From Candidatus Cloacimonadota bacterium (GTDB lineage: Bacteria > Cloacimonadota > Cloacimonadia > Cloacimonadales > TCS61): a stretch of 64,000 nt of DNA. Within the stretch, counting starts at the first letter, position 1; each line of letters begins with the position of its first letter. Below, piece after piece: positions 29,138 through 39,914 of the stretch. The position numbers were made by a program, and so were the translations under genes. The notes beneath the pieces were generated by a model. The model did not search any database, was not told the DNA's origin, and was given only the letters and a program-made list of their open reading frames with translations. The DNA lies in assembly GCA_021736135.1 (NCBI GenBank), contig JAIPGO010000003.1, positions 27,277-91,276 of the forward strand. The letters run 5' to 3'.

Positions 29138-30442
29138 TCAGTCATTCAGTCGCTTAGTCGTTCTGTCACTGTTCACTCTTAACAACTGCCACCAGTTTGA
29201 GGTGTAGCTGGGTGACAGCAATTGCCGTTTCATCTGCCAGCCTTTATTTATCCCCGCTGCCGCATACGCCAGCGTTCCAGGACCCCAGACTTTGTTTACT
29301 TTGTCCAGGCAGTCCATCACTATTTTGCGCTCATCATCAATATATACCCGATCAAAAAAATCCAGTGGAGCCTGCCCCTCGGCAATAATATTGCTCAGCA
29401 TTACTCCCACTTTTTTGAATTTATATCCCGGTCGATAGATTGAGCGTAACAGATCAGAAGCGGTCTTGATGAAATCCGGCACATAAGCGGAAGGCGTAGC
29501 CAGCTTAAAACCGGCATAATTGGCATACTGCGGTTCATCCCGAAAGCGGTTTGTGGTAAGATACACCATGATCGAGCTGGCAAGGCTGTGCTGCTGCCGC
29601 AGTTTAAGAGTTGCCACCTGGCAGTAATCAGCCACTGCTTCCAGCAATTCGTTCAATTCACTCACCGGATGCCCGAAAGAACGCGAGGAAATTATCTGCT
29701 TCTTCGGTACCATGTCCAGTTCCATATCAAGGCACGAAATGCCGTTCAATTCTTTCACCGTCCGCAGCCCCACAATCGTCATCTGCTGCTGCACCCACTT
29801 GTAATCCGCTTTGCTCAAATCCCAGGCTGTCTTGATGCCATAACTGTTCAACTTCTGCGCATAGCGGTAACCTACGCCCCAGATATCCTCCACTTGTATC
29901 CACTGCAGGATGGCTTCCAGCTTCGGATGATCCGTGATGTCAAATACCCCCTGGTAACCGGGAAACTTCTTCGCTACCCGGTTCGCTATCTTCGCCAGCG
30001 TCTTTGTAGGTCCCAGCCCCACTGATACTGGCAATCCCACCCATTTCATTATCATCCCGCGCATTTTCCGCCCGTATTCCTGCCAGTCTGATATTTTCAG
30101 ACTGTCCAGACGCAGAAATGCCTCATCGATTGAATATATCTCCAGCTCCGGGGTAAATTCACTTAAAATCTGCATTACCCGCGCCGATAAATCGCCATAT
30201 AAACCATAATTAGATGAAAATAGCTGAATGTCATGCTTTTTTACCAGATCGTTGATCTTAAACGCCGGCACACCCCGCTTGATGCCCAGAGCTTTCATCT
30301 CCGGCGATAATGCCACCAGACAGCCGTCATTATTGGAAAGCACCCCCACCGGCTTATTCCAGAGCTGCGGACGAAATACGCGCTCACAGGAGACATAAAA
30401 CTGATTACAGTCAACCAGGGCATAACGTTCCTTTCCGGGCAT
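29138..30442 (-). CDS. umuC: Y-family DNA polymerase, UmuC-like
   Basis: ALVDCNQFYVSCERVFRPQLWNKPVGVLSNNDGCLVA and IYSIDEAFLRLD. Confidence 0.95.
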   Translation of the reverse strand: MPGKERYALVDCNQFYVSCERVFRPQLWNKPVGVLSNNDGCLVALSPEMKALGIKRGVPAFKINDLVKKHDIQLFSSNYGLYGDLSARVMQILSEFTPELEIYSIDEAFLRLDSLKISDWQEYGRKMRGMIMKWVGLPVSVGLGPTKTLAKIANRVAKKFPGYQGVFDITDHPKLEAILQWIQVEDIWGVGYRYAQKLNSYGIKTAWDLSKADYKWVQQQMTIVGLRTVKELNGISCLDMELDMVPKKQIISSRSFGHPVSELNELLEAVADYCQVATLKLRQQHSLASSIMVYLTTNRFRDEPQYANYAGFKLATPSAYVPDFIKTASDLLRSIYRPGYKFKKVGVMLSNIIAEGQAPLDFFDRVYIDDERKIVMDCLDKVNKVWGPGTLAYAAAGINKGWQMKRQLLSPSYTSNWWQLLRVNSDRTTKRLND

Positions 30443-30460
30443 CTGACCTACCTTATGATA

Positions 30461-30498
30461 TTAACTTTTTAGTTAATCTATTTATTATCGGATTAACT
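30461..30498. promoter_or_regulatory. candidate operator upstream of umuC (overlapping inverted repeats)
   Basis: ttaact-tttt-agttaa and agttaatc-12 nt-gattaact, just 5' of the umuC start. Confidence 0.45.
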
Positions 30499-30732
30499 GT
30501 CAAGATAATTATTATTCTCGTGAATTGGAAACCGTGATTTATGAATCAAAACTCAGGAAAAAAAAAAATAAAAAAAATTATGACTCCGAGAACGGCATTG
30601 GGAAAGGGTTCAAGTCCACTAAAGAATACATATTTCATTAAAAATAGTTACTGTTAGCAAAAAAAGCTTGACGATATTTAATTTAGTTCTCATGTGAGCT
30701 CATTAGATGAAAGAAAAACATGAGGCGAGAAT

Positions 30733-31176
30733 ATGGCATTCCTGGAGCAAGTGTTATTAGGTACTCAGAAAATGCGATTAAATCGTGAAAGTCTGACAAT
30801 CCCGAAGGACTTTGCTGATATTATCAGGTCATGTTCCACTCCCGAATGCTACATAACAGTTGCGCAGAAGCGTTTAATGTTATTCCCTTTAGGTTCCTGG
30901 CAGGAATACAGGCGTAAGCTGAGTGAGTTAGATGATCCTGAAGCCAGAACACTACTGCATTATCAATTGAAGTATGGTTCCAAGGTAACGGAACTTGATG
31001 CATCCGGCAGGATCAAGCTACCTCATTTGCTTTATGAATTTTTGAAAGAACCCGACGAAGTATATATTGCCGGGATGGGTGACTATCTGGAAATATATGC
31101 GAAGAGTGAGCATAAATCAGGGCTTAATGACGAAGAGTTAAACAAAATGAAACCACCGGAGCATTTTATCTTATGA
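30733..31176 (+). CDS. mraZ: transcriptional regulator/cell division protein MraZ
   Basis: 147 aa two-SpoVT/AbrB-repeat organisation, first gene of the dcw cluster, ATGA overlap with rsmH. Confidence 0.88.
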   Translation: MAFLEQVLLGTQKMRLNRESLTIPKDFADIIRSCSTPECYITVAQKRLMLFPLGSWQEYRRKLSELDDPEARTLLHYQLKYGSKVTELDASGRIKLPHLLYEFLKEPDEVYIAGMGDYLEIYAKSEHKSGLNDEELNKMKPPEHFIL

Positions 31177-32102
31177 GCGATTACCACATCCCCGTATTAT
31201 TAGAAGAGTCCATAACCGGTCTATCATTAGAACCTGGCAAAGTAATTGTTGATGGTACTCTTGGTGGTGGAGGTCATAGTCATGAAATACTCAGGAGCTG
31301 TAAGGGCATCAGATTATACAGCTTTGACCAGGATATAGATGCCATCAGGCAGGCATCATACCTTTTGGATGAATTTCCCGGGCAGATCACAATAATTCAT
31401 GATAATTTCGTAAATATACGCACCAGACTGGCACTGGAGAGAGTAAAGAAGGTTGATGGAATTTTACTGGATCTGGGAATTTCGAGTTATCAAATTGACC
31501 AGGCAGAGAAAGGATTTTCCTATATGCAGGATGGAAATCTTGATATGCGAATGGATCAAAGCCGGCAGATAACAGCAGCTATTATCGTTAATACTTACAG
31601 TGAAGCAGAATTGATAAGGATTTTTCGAGAATACGGCGAAGAAAAGGAAAGTTTCCGAATTGCCAGAGCTATATGCCGGGAACGAGAAAGCAAAAACCTG
31701 GAAACAACTCTGGAACTGGCAGCCATAATAGATAAGGCAGCACGTTCTCATCGTAAAATAAAAGCGCGCAGCAGAATATTTCAGGCCCTGCGAATTGAAG
31801 TAAATTCTGAACTGGAATATCTTAAAAGGGCACTTAAGGATGCAGTAAACCTGCTCAATCCTCAGGGACGTCTTGTTGTTCTATCGTATAATTCGCTTGA
31901 AGACCGGATTGTGAAGAATGTGTTTAATTATGAGGCGCTGTCTTGCGTATGCCCGGTTAATTTTCCTAAGTGTATATGTAATAAGGTAGTTAGATTGAAA
32001 GTATTGAATTCCATCACAGCGGGTGAAGCTGATGAGGAAAATGTGAGATCACGTTCAGTAAGAATGAGAATTGCTGAGCGCACAGCGTTACAAGGGGGAT
32101 AA
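31173..32102 (+). CDS. rsmH: 16S rRNA (cytosine(1402)-N(4))-methyltransferase
   Basis: YHIPVLLEESI, VIVDGTLGGGGHS, GILLDLGISSYQIDQAEKGFSY. Confidence 0.97.
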   Translation: MSDYHIPVLLEESITGLSLEPGKVIVDGTLGGGGHSHEILRSCKGIRLYSFDQDIDAIRQASYLLDEFPGQITIIHDNFVNIRTRLALERVKKVDGILLDLGISSYQIDQAEKGFSYMQDGNLDMRMDQSRQITAAIIVNTYSEAELIRIFREYGEEKESFRIARAICRERESKNLETTLELAAIIDKAARSHRKIKARSRIFQALRIEVNSELEYLKRALKDAVNLLNPQGRLVVLSYNSLEDRIVKNVFNYEALSCVCPVNFPKCICNKVVRLKVLNSITAGEADEENVRSRSVRMRIAERTALQGG

Positions 32103-32103
32103 A

Positions 32104-32460
32104 TTGAACAAGAAATTGACAATTATTTTTATTTTTCTACTTTCAGCCTATATTATTACACATTTTCTGATAATGGATAACGTACTAAAGAAGAATCGGG
32201 AAACGGATAAGCTTAATGAAGAATACCAGGGTATGTTGGAGGATCATTATCTTCTCAGATGCGAAAATTCATATTTTAAAAGCCGGGAGTTCATCAGTCA
32301 GCTGGCTGAAAACGAATTAGGATTATATTTACCCGATGATTTCGCAGATTATGCCTTTTATGAAGTAACTGAAGACCAGAAGGAAATAACACTGATTCAG
32401 TTTCTGATGCCAACGGCAGAAGCTTTTTCGTTCCAAATTCCTAATAGATTACAGGATTAG
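32104..32460 (+). CDS. ftsL: FtsL-like small bitopic division protein
   Basis: Position between rsmH and ftsI, one TM followed by a short coiled coil; probable TTG start at 32104 in the frame of ORF 32071..32460. Confidence 0.65.
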   Translation: MNKKLTIIFIFLLSAYIITHFLIMDNVLKKNRETDKLNEEYQGMLEDHYLLRCENSYFKSREFISQLAENELGLYLPDDFADYAFYEVTEDQKEITLIQFLMPTAEAFSFQIPNRLQD

Positions 32461-32465
32461 GCTTT

Positions 32466-34691
32466 ATGTCTGCCAGGTTAAAGTTTTTTCGCTATTTGAT
32501 ATTCGTGCCCATTATCTATATCATAATCATCCTTTTCATCATAGCAGTGTTTGATCCTTATGATTATAACAGGTTAATTCTAAAAAGACAGAAACGTGCT
32601 AAGGAAGTAGAATATTACCGTCGCGGTGATATTTATGACCGTAATGGACATTTACTGGTAACAACTCAGTATCATTACCAGCTTGATCTTGATAAAAACC
32701 TGATCAGTACAGAGGCAAAAAAGGATGAACCGGAAAAGATCTATGCATTGATAAGTAACATAGTCAGCAAAAAAAATGGGGCAAATAAAAACTCAATTTT
32801 AGATAGAATTAAGGATGACCGCTTTTCAAGTATATTCTTAGCTGACAAACTATTATTCATTGATATTAAAGATATTAAAGATGAAATCTGTAAAGCAGTT
32901 CAAGCCGATACGACAATACACATAAAAAAGGATAAGATCATAAATGCGCTGCATGTGACCAGAACTTCCGCAGAACGCATTTACCCTTTTGGGGATCTGG
33001 CACCACGACTGTTGGGCTTAGCATATTCTCCGGAAGCAGATCAGCGTGTTCCTGATGAAAAAAACCAGCAATCTTCCAGGTTTCTGCATCTTTCAGGAGC
33101 CTGTGGTATGGAAGCCACCTTTGATGAATTACTCAAAGGTGAAGATGGTTGGACGGAAATGCTTTATGATGCGACTGGTAAAGAAATATTTAAACCTTCC
33201 CTGAAAACAAGAACTGCTGTCAATGGACAGGACGTATATCTAACCATCAATATCCGTTATCAGGAAATTCTGGAACAGCAATTGCACGAAGGACTTGAAA
33301 AATATGGGGCACAAAGTGCAATGGGCGTAATAATGAATGTTCATACAGGAGAGATCCTTGCCCTTAGTGGAGAAATGGAAACAGACAAGGATATGAGTAT
33401 TGACCAGTTAAGATCATTTACGAATCTGCCTGTCTCATACAGTATCGAGCCGGGATCTACCATGAAACCGGTAACGGCGTTGCTGGCTCTTGAAAAGGGT
33501 TTATATGGCAAAGATGAACTCATTGATTGCCATACCCTGGAATTGAAATATTCAGATGGCAGGCGTAAGATCACAGATCATAAGGAATTCACAGAAATGA
33601 ACCTGGAGGGGATCATTGTAGAATCCAGTAATCCCGGAATTAGTCGTGTAGCCTTGGAGATAGGCAGGGAAGATCTATATAATAGATTAATACAGATGGG
33701 ATTAGGGCGAGAGACCTTATCCGGTATCTATGGAGAAAGTAAAGGGATATTCCGTCCGGTAAATAAATGGTCTGAATACAGTTTATGCTCCATCGCCTTT
33801 GGTCAGGAAATCTCGCTTAATATGCTGCATTTAGCAGTAATTTATGCAGCTATAGCTAATGCTGGAAATATCATTAAACCTCAGATATTACTTGAGAGTA
33901 AAGATAGTATAGGTAATTCATATAATAAAATAACTCCTCAGGTATTTCGGACAATATCTTCTCCGAATGCACTTTCTGAAATGCAGCATTTCTTAAAAGA
34001 AGTAGTATTGGTGGGAACCGGAACAGAAGCACGTCTTGATTACATTAAAATTGCCGGTAAAACAGGGACAGCGGAAGTTATCTCACGTGATGAATCGGGA
34101 AAAAAGATAACCAAGCACAATTCTCTATTTGCCGGTTATTTTCCGGCTGATGATCCGCAACTGGTTATGGTTGTCTCATTTGAGCGCTGCAAGCAGGATA
34201 TTCATCTTTATCATTATGCCTCTCAGTCAGCGGTGCCTACATTTCGTGATATTGTCCGTCAGATATTGATCATACCGGAATGCGATATAGTCACAAAAGT
34301 AATGGAAAACTCATCTGATCTGGCAATTTTACCTAATCTTGTAGGACTTAGCAAAGCGGAAGCAGAAAATAAACTGACAGGGCTGAATATAGAATACACT
34401 TTTGTGAATAAGAAGAAAAGTGGAATAATATCTGATCAGTTTCCCCCCGCTAATATTCGATTTAAGCGAGATCAGCCGGTAATCCTTGCTTTGGCCGAAA
34501 CAGAATCTGCTGTTATCGTAGAAGGAAAAATGCCGGATTTCAGGGGTTTAACATTGAAAAGAGCAAGCGAACTGGCACAAATCCATCAAATTAGTATAAC
34601 GCCTCTGGGAAGCGGTATTATTTATGAACAATCAATTGCACCTGCTACAGCCATAAATTCAGAGGATATATGCCGTCTTTATTTGAAGTAA
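32466..34691 (+). CDS. ftsI: penicillin-binding protein 2/3-type transpeptidase with PASTA domains
   Basis: RRGDIYDRNGHLL, EPGSTMKPVTALLALE (SxxK), KTGTAEV; two C-terminal PASTA-like units. Confidence 0.93.
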   Translation: MSARLKFFRYLIFVPIIYIIIILFIIAVFDPYDYNRLILKRQKRAKEVEYYRRGDIYDRNGHLLVTTQYHYQLDLDKNLISTEAKKDEPEKIYALISNIVSKKNGANKNSILDRIKDDRFSSIFLADKLLFIDIKDIKDEICKAVQADTTIHIKKDKIINALHVTRTSAERIYPFGDLAPRLLGLAYSPEADQRVPDEKNQQSSRFLHLSGACGMEATFDELLKGEDGWTEMLYDATGKEIFKPSLKTRTAVNGQDVYLTINIRYQEILEQQLHEGLEKYGAQSAMGVIMNVHTGEILALSGEMETDKDMSIDQLRSFTNLPVSYSIEPGSTMKPVTALLALEKGLYGKDELIDCHTLELKYSDGRRKITDHKEFTEMNLEGIIVESSNPGISRVALEIGREDLYNRLIQMGLGRETLSGIYGESKGIFRPVNKWSEYSLCSIAFGQEISLNMLHLAVIYAAIANAGNIIKPQILLESKDSIGNSYNKITPQVFRTISSPNALSEMQHFLKEVVLVGTGTEARLDYIKIAGKTGTAEVISRDESGKKITKHNSLFAGYFPADDPQLVMVVSFERCKQDIHLYHYASQSAVPTFRDIVRQILIIPECDIVTKVMENSSDLAILPNLVGLSKAEAENKLTGLNIEYTFVNKKKSGIISDQFPPANIRFKRDQPVILALAETESAVIVEGKMPDFRGLTLKRASELAQIHQISITPLGSGIIYEQSIAPATAINSEDICRLYLK

Positions 34692-37450
34692 GCAGAATTA
34701 TTGAAATTCTGCAATCACACAACCTTTATCTGGAATGCAGGAATATTGAGGCAGACAGAAAAATTACAGGCTTGCAGACAGATTCCCGATTGTTGAGTAA
34801 AGGTGAAGCTTTCTTCTGCCTGAGAGGACTGGAAACAGATGGTCATAATTATTATAAGCAGGCAGCAGCAAATGGTTGTGAACTTTATATCTGCGAGCAT
34901 TTGTTAGATATTGAGGAAGCTCAGATCATCGTTACAGATTCCAGAGCAGCCACTTCACTGATAGCCAGAGAGTATTTCCAGATTGACGACCGTCAGTTAA
35001 AACTGGTAGGATTTACTGGAACGAACGGCAAGACGACTTCCGCATATCTTGCCTGGCAACTTGCCTCTAAATGTGGAATAAAAAGCGGCTATATAGGAAC
35101 CATTGGCTGCTTTATAGCAGATCAATATATTGAAACCAGATTAACTACACCCGATATTATTGAATTAATGAGTGTTCTGGCGAAAATGCAAGCTGAGAAA
35201 GTGGAGGTTGTCTTTTTAGAAGCATCTTCTCATGCGCTTTCATTACAGCGGTTACGGGCACTTAATTTCACAACTGCCATATTTTTGAATCTGAGTCAGG
35301 ATCATCTGGACTTTCATCAGAACCTTGAAGAATATGCAGCGAGTAAATTCAAGCTTTTCCGTCAATTACATGAAGACGGCAAGGCAATAGTCAATATGGA
35401 AGATGATTGGGGCAGGAAGTATTGGGAACAAATCAAGGGAGCTAAATACGGCATAGCAGAAACTGGTTCTGATATTACCTATAAAATTAATAAGATAGAT
35501 ATAATCTCATCACAATTTAATTTAAGTATAATTGGCGAGAAGACTAAGATAGAAAGCCCCCTGACAGGGGAGTTTAACGTTCAGAATCTGATATGTGCTT
35601 TAGCAGCAGTGAAACTTACATTTCCTCATCTTACTTTAGAATCTCTGGGAGCTGCAGCAAAGAAGATTTCGGCAGCACCAGGAAGACTGGAAAAAGTTAT
35701 AAATAATCAGGCTCTTAACATATATATTGATTATGCCCATACTCCTGATGCCATTGAGAAGGTTACTGCGGCATTGAAGCCCTTTGTTAATGGAAGATTA
35801 ATAACCATAATCGGTGCAGGAGGAAACCGTGATAAGATTAAACGACCAGCTATGCTCAAGGCAGCTCTGCGGTATTCTGATCTGGTAATCGTTACAACCG
35901 ATAATCCCCGATATGAAGATCCAATAAGTATCATAAGAGACATAGCAGCAGGAACATCTCCCGAGGAACCTGTGTGGATCAGGGAAAGTAGAGAGAAAGC
36001 GCTTGCAGACGGACTGAGTGTCACCCATAAAAGAGATGTATTACTCATAACCGGCAAAGGACATGAAACTTATCAGGATATTAAGGGCTGCAAGATGCCC
36101 TTTGATGAAAGAGAAAAGATTGCCGAATTGCTGACACACCCGGAAGCAGATACTTATGATATTGACTTTGACCGCATTATGGTAGAATTTACCTGTACAA
36201 GTAAAATATCAGATAAACCGAATCTCACCTTAAAAAAAATTGTCACTGATACCAGGAAACTGGTTCCGCAAAGTCTTTTTATTCCCTTAAAAGGTGAGAA
36301 TTTTGACGGGCATGAATTTATCGGCAAGGTGCTTTGCGACACTTCATGTATTTCTTTATGTCAAGCAAATTATAATATTACAAATGATAATTTTATAGTT
36401 GTTGATAATACTCTGGAAGCATTAGGAAAACTGGCTCGATGTTACCGGCAGTTACTGGGAACAACTGTTTTTGGAATAACTGGTTCCACAGGAAAAACCA
36501 GCGTTAAAGAATACCTGGCCCAGATATTATCCCATTGTGGAAAGACGGGGAAAACCAATGCTAATGAGAATAATTTCATCGGAGTTGCCCAAACAATATT
36601 AAACCTGCATTATAATGATCGATATGCCGTTATTGAATTGGGAACAAATCATTTTGGGGAAATAGACTGGTTAACCCGTATTACCTTACCGGATATAGCT
36701 GTTATAACAAATATAGGTGCTTCACATCTGGAATTTCTCCGGGATACTGAGGGTGTTTTTCAAGAGAAAAAAGCAATTTTTGCATACGGGGCACGCATTT
36801 GCCTATATCCCGGTGATGATGGGCATTTCAGAGATTATTCCGGCAGCAGTTTTGGATTCCATACAAACTGTAAATACCGGATTAGTAAATTATCAAAAAC
36901 AAATAATGGTTATAGTTTTCTTATAAATGAAGTTCAATATGAATTGCCTTTAACAGCCGAATTTCAGGTAATTAATGCGGTGATTGCCATCAGCGCAGCT
37001 TTGGAAACCGGGATATCCAGCGCAACAATTAAAAAAGCGTTGCAAGAAATGCCTGTTCTTCCTCTGCGCCTGCAGCTTATGCCCCATAAATCAGGAATGA
37101 TGATCATAGATTGTTATAACGCTAATCCTCAATCAATGCAGGCAGCCATTGGTTTCTGGGAAAAGCTGGAACCCGCGAAACCTCATGTAGCCATCCTGGG
37201 TTCTATGCTTGAACTGGGCAAACAAACAATTGATTTTCACAGAAAAATCGGCAGTATACTCAAAGCGGCTCAGTTCTCCCTACTGATATCGGTTGGAGAA
37301 GAAGCGAGGGAATATGAAGCTTCTCAGCACTATACAACTATTGAGCAACTCATCAATTCAGGTATAATCGAAACTTTGCCAGATGATGCAGTTATCCTCA
37401 TTAAGGGTTCACATGCAATTCACTTAGAAAAGATATTAGAAAGGATCTAA
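34670..37450 (+). CDS. MurE-MurF fusion (two Mur ligases in one polypeptide)
   Basis: N-half VGFTGTNGKTTSAYLAW (MurE-type), GHETYQDI; C-half FGITGSTGKTSVKEYLAQIL, TNANENNFIGVAQTIL (MurF-type). Confidence 0.93.
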   Translation: MPSLFEVSRIIEILQSHNLYLECRNIEADRKITGLQTDSRLLSKGEAFFCLRGLETDGHNYYKQAAANGCELYICEHLLDIEEAQIIVTDSRAATSLIAREYFQIDDRQLKLVGFTGTNGKTTSAYLAWQLASKCGIKSGYIGTIGCFIADQYIETRLTTPDIIELMSVLAKMQAEKVEVVFLEASSHALSLQRLRALNFTTAIFLNLSQDHLDFHQNLEEYAASKFKLFRQLHEDGKAIVNMEDDWGRKYWEQIKGAKYGIAETGSDITYKINKIDIISSQFNLSIIGEKTKIESPLTGEFNVQNLICALAAVKLTFPHLTLESLGAAAKKISAAPGRLEKVINNQALNIYIDYAHTPDAIEKVTAALKPFVNGRLITIIGAGGNRDKIKRPAMLKAALRYSDLVIVTTDNPRYEDPISIIRDIAAGTSPEEPVWIRESREKALADGLSVTHKRDVLLITGKGHETYQDIKGCKMPFDEREKIAELLTHPEADTYDIDFDRIMVEFTCTSKISDKPNLTLKKIVTDTRKLVPQSLFIPLKGENFDGHEFIGKVLCDTSCISLCQANYNITNDNFIVVDNTLEALGKLARCYRQLLGTTVFGITGSTGKTSVKEYLAQILSHCGKTGKTNANENNFIGVAQTILNLHYNDRYAVIELGTNHFGEIDWLTRITLPDIAVITNIGASHLEFLRDTEGVFQEKKAIFAYGARICLYPGDDGHFRDYSGSSFGFHTNCKYRISKLSKTNNGYSFLINEVQYELPLTAEFQVINAVIAISAALETGISSATIKKALQEMPVLPLRLQLMPHKSGMMIIDCYNANPQSMQAAIGFWEKLEPAKPHVAILGSMLELGKQTIDFHRKIGSILKAAQFSLLISVGEEAREYEASQHYTTIEQLINSGIIETLPDDAVILIKGSHAIHLEKILERI

Positions 37451-37453
37451 ACT

Positions 37454-38569
37454 ATGTTTTATCACTTACTATTACCATTGACTGATCAGCAATTCCTGGG
37501 ATTCTATCCCTTTAATGTATTTCAATACATTACTTTCCGCGTAGTGATCGCCTTCATTTTTGCACTTCTTTATACAATCATCGCCGGTCCACATATAATT
37601 AATAAGCTCAAGAAACATCATCTATTGCAAGAAATAAGCACCTGTCTTCCACATACTCATAATGAAAAAAGAGGAACTCCCTCAATGGGTGGGATCATAC
37701 CTCTAAGCGGCGTGTTGATCACTTCGCTTCTCTGGAATAATCTAACGAGCAGCTCGATTCTGATCATGTATTTAACTACTATATGGTTAGGCAGCATGGG
37801 ATTTTTTGATGATTATCACAAAAACGTACTGAGATCGGGGAAAAAACTCAGAAGCCATTACAAGTTACTGGGTCAGATCATTCTGGCTTTATTAATCGGC
37901 ATCGTTTTGTTCAGTTATAGAGCGGAAGCGATATCATTTTCGAGAATCAGTTTACCTTTTTTTAAGGATATCACGTTAAATCTAGGAGTATTCTTTATCC
38001 CCTTCGTTATATTTTTGATCGTGAGCAGCAGTAATGCCTGCAACATAACAGATGGACTGGATGGACTGGCAACCGGTACAGTTATAATATCGCTGATCGG
38101 GCTTGGAATAATGAGCTATATCAAAGGAAATATGCTTCATGCGGAACACCTGAGAATGGACTACCTGGCAGATGCCGGAGAACTGACAATATACATTTCC
38201 GCTTTGATAGGTGCTCTTCTGGGATTTCTGTGGTTTAATGCCAAACCAGCAGAAGTATTTTTAGGAGATACCGGCTCTCTGGCATTAGGCGGTCAACTGG
38301 CTGTTATCTCTATTTTACTGCGCGAAGAGATATTTTTAATGATCATTGGAGGAGTATTCATCATTGAAATAGCTTCCAGTATTCTTCAGATAAGTTATTT
38401 CAAATATACAAAAGGCAGGCTGGGGACAGGTAAAAGGCTGTTCCGCTGTGCACCGCTGCATCATCACTATGAATTAAAAGGGCTTAGTGAAGAAAAAATA
38501 GTCGCCAGATTCTGGATCGTAGCCCTGCTTTTTCTGGCTGTGGGTCTGGCTACAATTAAACTTCGATAG
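37454..38569 (+). CDS. mraY: phospho-N-acetylmuramoyl-pentapeptide-transferase
   Basis: KRGTPSMGGI, SNACNITDGLDGLATG, FLGDTGSLALGG, PLHHHYELKG. Confidence 0.97.
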   Translation: MFYHLLLPLTDQQFLGFYPFNVFQYITFRVVIAFIFALLYTIIAGPHIINKLKKHHLLQEISTCLPHTHNEKRGTPSMGGIIPLSGVLITSLLWNNLTSSSILIMYLTTIWLGSMGFFDDYHKNVLRSGKKLRSHYKLLGQIILALLIGIVLFSYRAEAISFSRISLPFFKDITLNLGVFFIPFVIFLIVSSSNACNITDGLDGLATGTVIISLIGLGIMSYIKGNMLHAEHLRMDYLADAGELTIYISALIGALLGFLWFNAKPAEVFLGDTGSLALGGQLAVISILLREEIFLMIIGGVFIIEIASSILQISYFKYTKGRLGTGKRLFRCAPLHHHYELKGLSEEKIVARFWIVALLFLAVGLATIKLR

Positions 38570-38579
38570 GTAATATAAT

Positions 38580-39914
38580 ATGAATGTGAAAGGTAAAAGT
38601 TTTGCCATAATCGGAATGGCAGCGAGTGGTATCTCGGCTGCCAGAAAACTGCAGCAACTTGGTGCGAAGGTTTTTATAAGTGAATATAAACCAATTACAG
38701 CTATACCTGACGGCAAAGTTTTAGGCGGGGAATTTGAGTGTGAGTTTGACGGTCATACTGCTCGCATTTTTGAATATGATACTCTGGTAATAAGCCCCGG
38801 GGTGCCATTATCAACACCCATCATCAAACAGGCACAGGCATTGCAGAAAGAAATCATCAGCGAAATTGAACTGGGATACAGACTGAAAGCCTCAGACAGC
38901 AGAATTATCTGCTGCACGGGCAGTAATGGAAAAAGCACTACTGTGAGTCTTATCCACCACATTTTAATTAATTGCGGTTATAATGCCATTCTAGCGGGTA
39001 ATATCGGCATTCCGGTTACCTCCTGTTCCATTGATAAACCTGGAATTGACTTTATTATCCTCGAATTAAGCAGTTTTCAACTGGAACTGATAGATAGTTT
39101 CAAAGCCGACGTAGCAATATTGCTGAATATCACTCCGGACCATCTTGATCGTTATAAAAATTTCGAGCATTATGCCCTGACCAAAATGAATATTTTCAAG
39201 AATCAGGACACATCCTGCCTGGCAGTAGTGAATGCAGATGATCCGGTAGTGGCTAAACTCACCCAAAATCTGACAGCAAAAACCAGACGATTTTCACTAT
39301 CCAGCAAAGCAGACTGCCATTTCCCGGGAAATGAGATAATATGTTCCGATACAGCTTATAACAGCCGGCTTTTCACTCTTAAAGGACCTCATAATTTAAT
39401 GAATATAATGGCAGTTCTTCTGGCAATTGAACCCTATGTCACAGGCAAAGAAGCTCTTGTTAAAGAAGGATTAAATACTTTTCAATCTCTGCCCCACCGT
39501 ATGGAATTCGTAGCCGAAATTAATGGTGTGACATTTATTAATGATTCCAAGGCGACTAATACTGATTCAGTGAAATATGCCCTGCAATCATATCAGGAAA
39601 ACGTCCATCTTATCTTAGGAGGTTCAGATAAAGGTGAAGATTTCTCCATATTATTACCTTATCTAAAAAAAGGGAATATTAAGGTCTATCTGATCGGAGC
39701 TACCAGAGAAAGAATGAAAAATGCCTTTGCAGACCAGATAGTTTATCTTGAATTCGAGACCCTGGCTGAAGCGGTTTTAACCGCGTATAATAATGCTGTT
39801 AAAGGTGATATTATCTTACTCTCTCCCGCCTGTGCCAGCTATGATTCATTCATCAATTTCGTCCACAGGGGAAATACATTCAAGGAAATTGTAAGGAGTA
39901 TTGCACATGAATAA
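38580..39914 (+). CDS. murD: UDP-N-acetylmuramoylalanine-D-glutamate ligase
   Basis: CTGSNGKSTTVSLIHHIL, SSFQLELIDSFKADVAILLNITPDHLDRY, FINDSKATNTDSV. Confidence 0.96.
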   Translation: MNVKGKSFAIIGMAASGISAARKLQQLGAKVFISEYKPITAIPDGKVLGGEFECEFDGHTARIFEYDTLVISPGVPLSTPIIKQAQALQKEIISEIELGYRLKASDSRIICCTGSNGKSTTVSLIHHILINCGYNAILAGNIGIPVTSCSIDKPGIDFIILELSSFQLELIDSFKADVAILLNITPDHLDRYKNFEHYALTKMNIFKNQDTSCLAVVNADDPVVAKLTQNLTAKTRRFSLSSKADCHFPGNEIICSDTAYNSRLFTLKGPHNLMNIMAVLLAIEPYVTGKEALVKEGLNTFQSLPHRMEFVAEINGVTFINDSKATNTDSVKYALQSYQENVHLILGGSDKGEDFSILLPYLKKGNIKVYLIGATRERMKNAFADQIVYLEFETLAEAVLTAYNNAVKGDIILLSPACASYDSFINFVHRGNTFKEIVRSIAHE

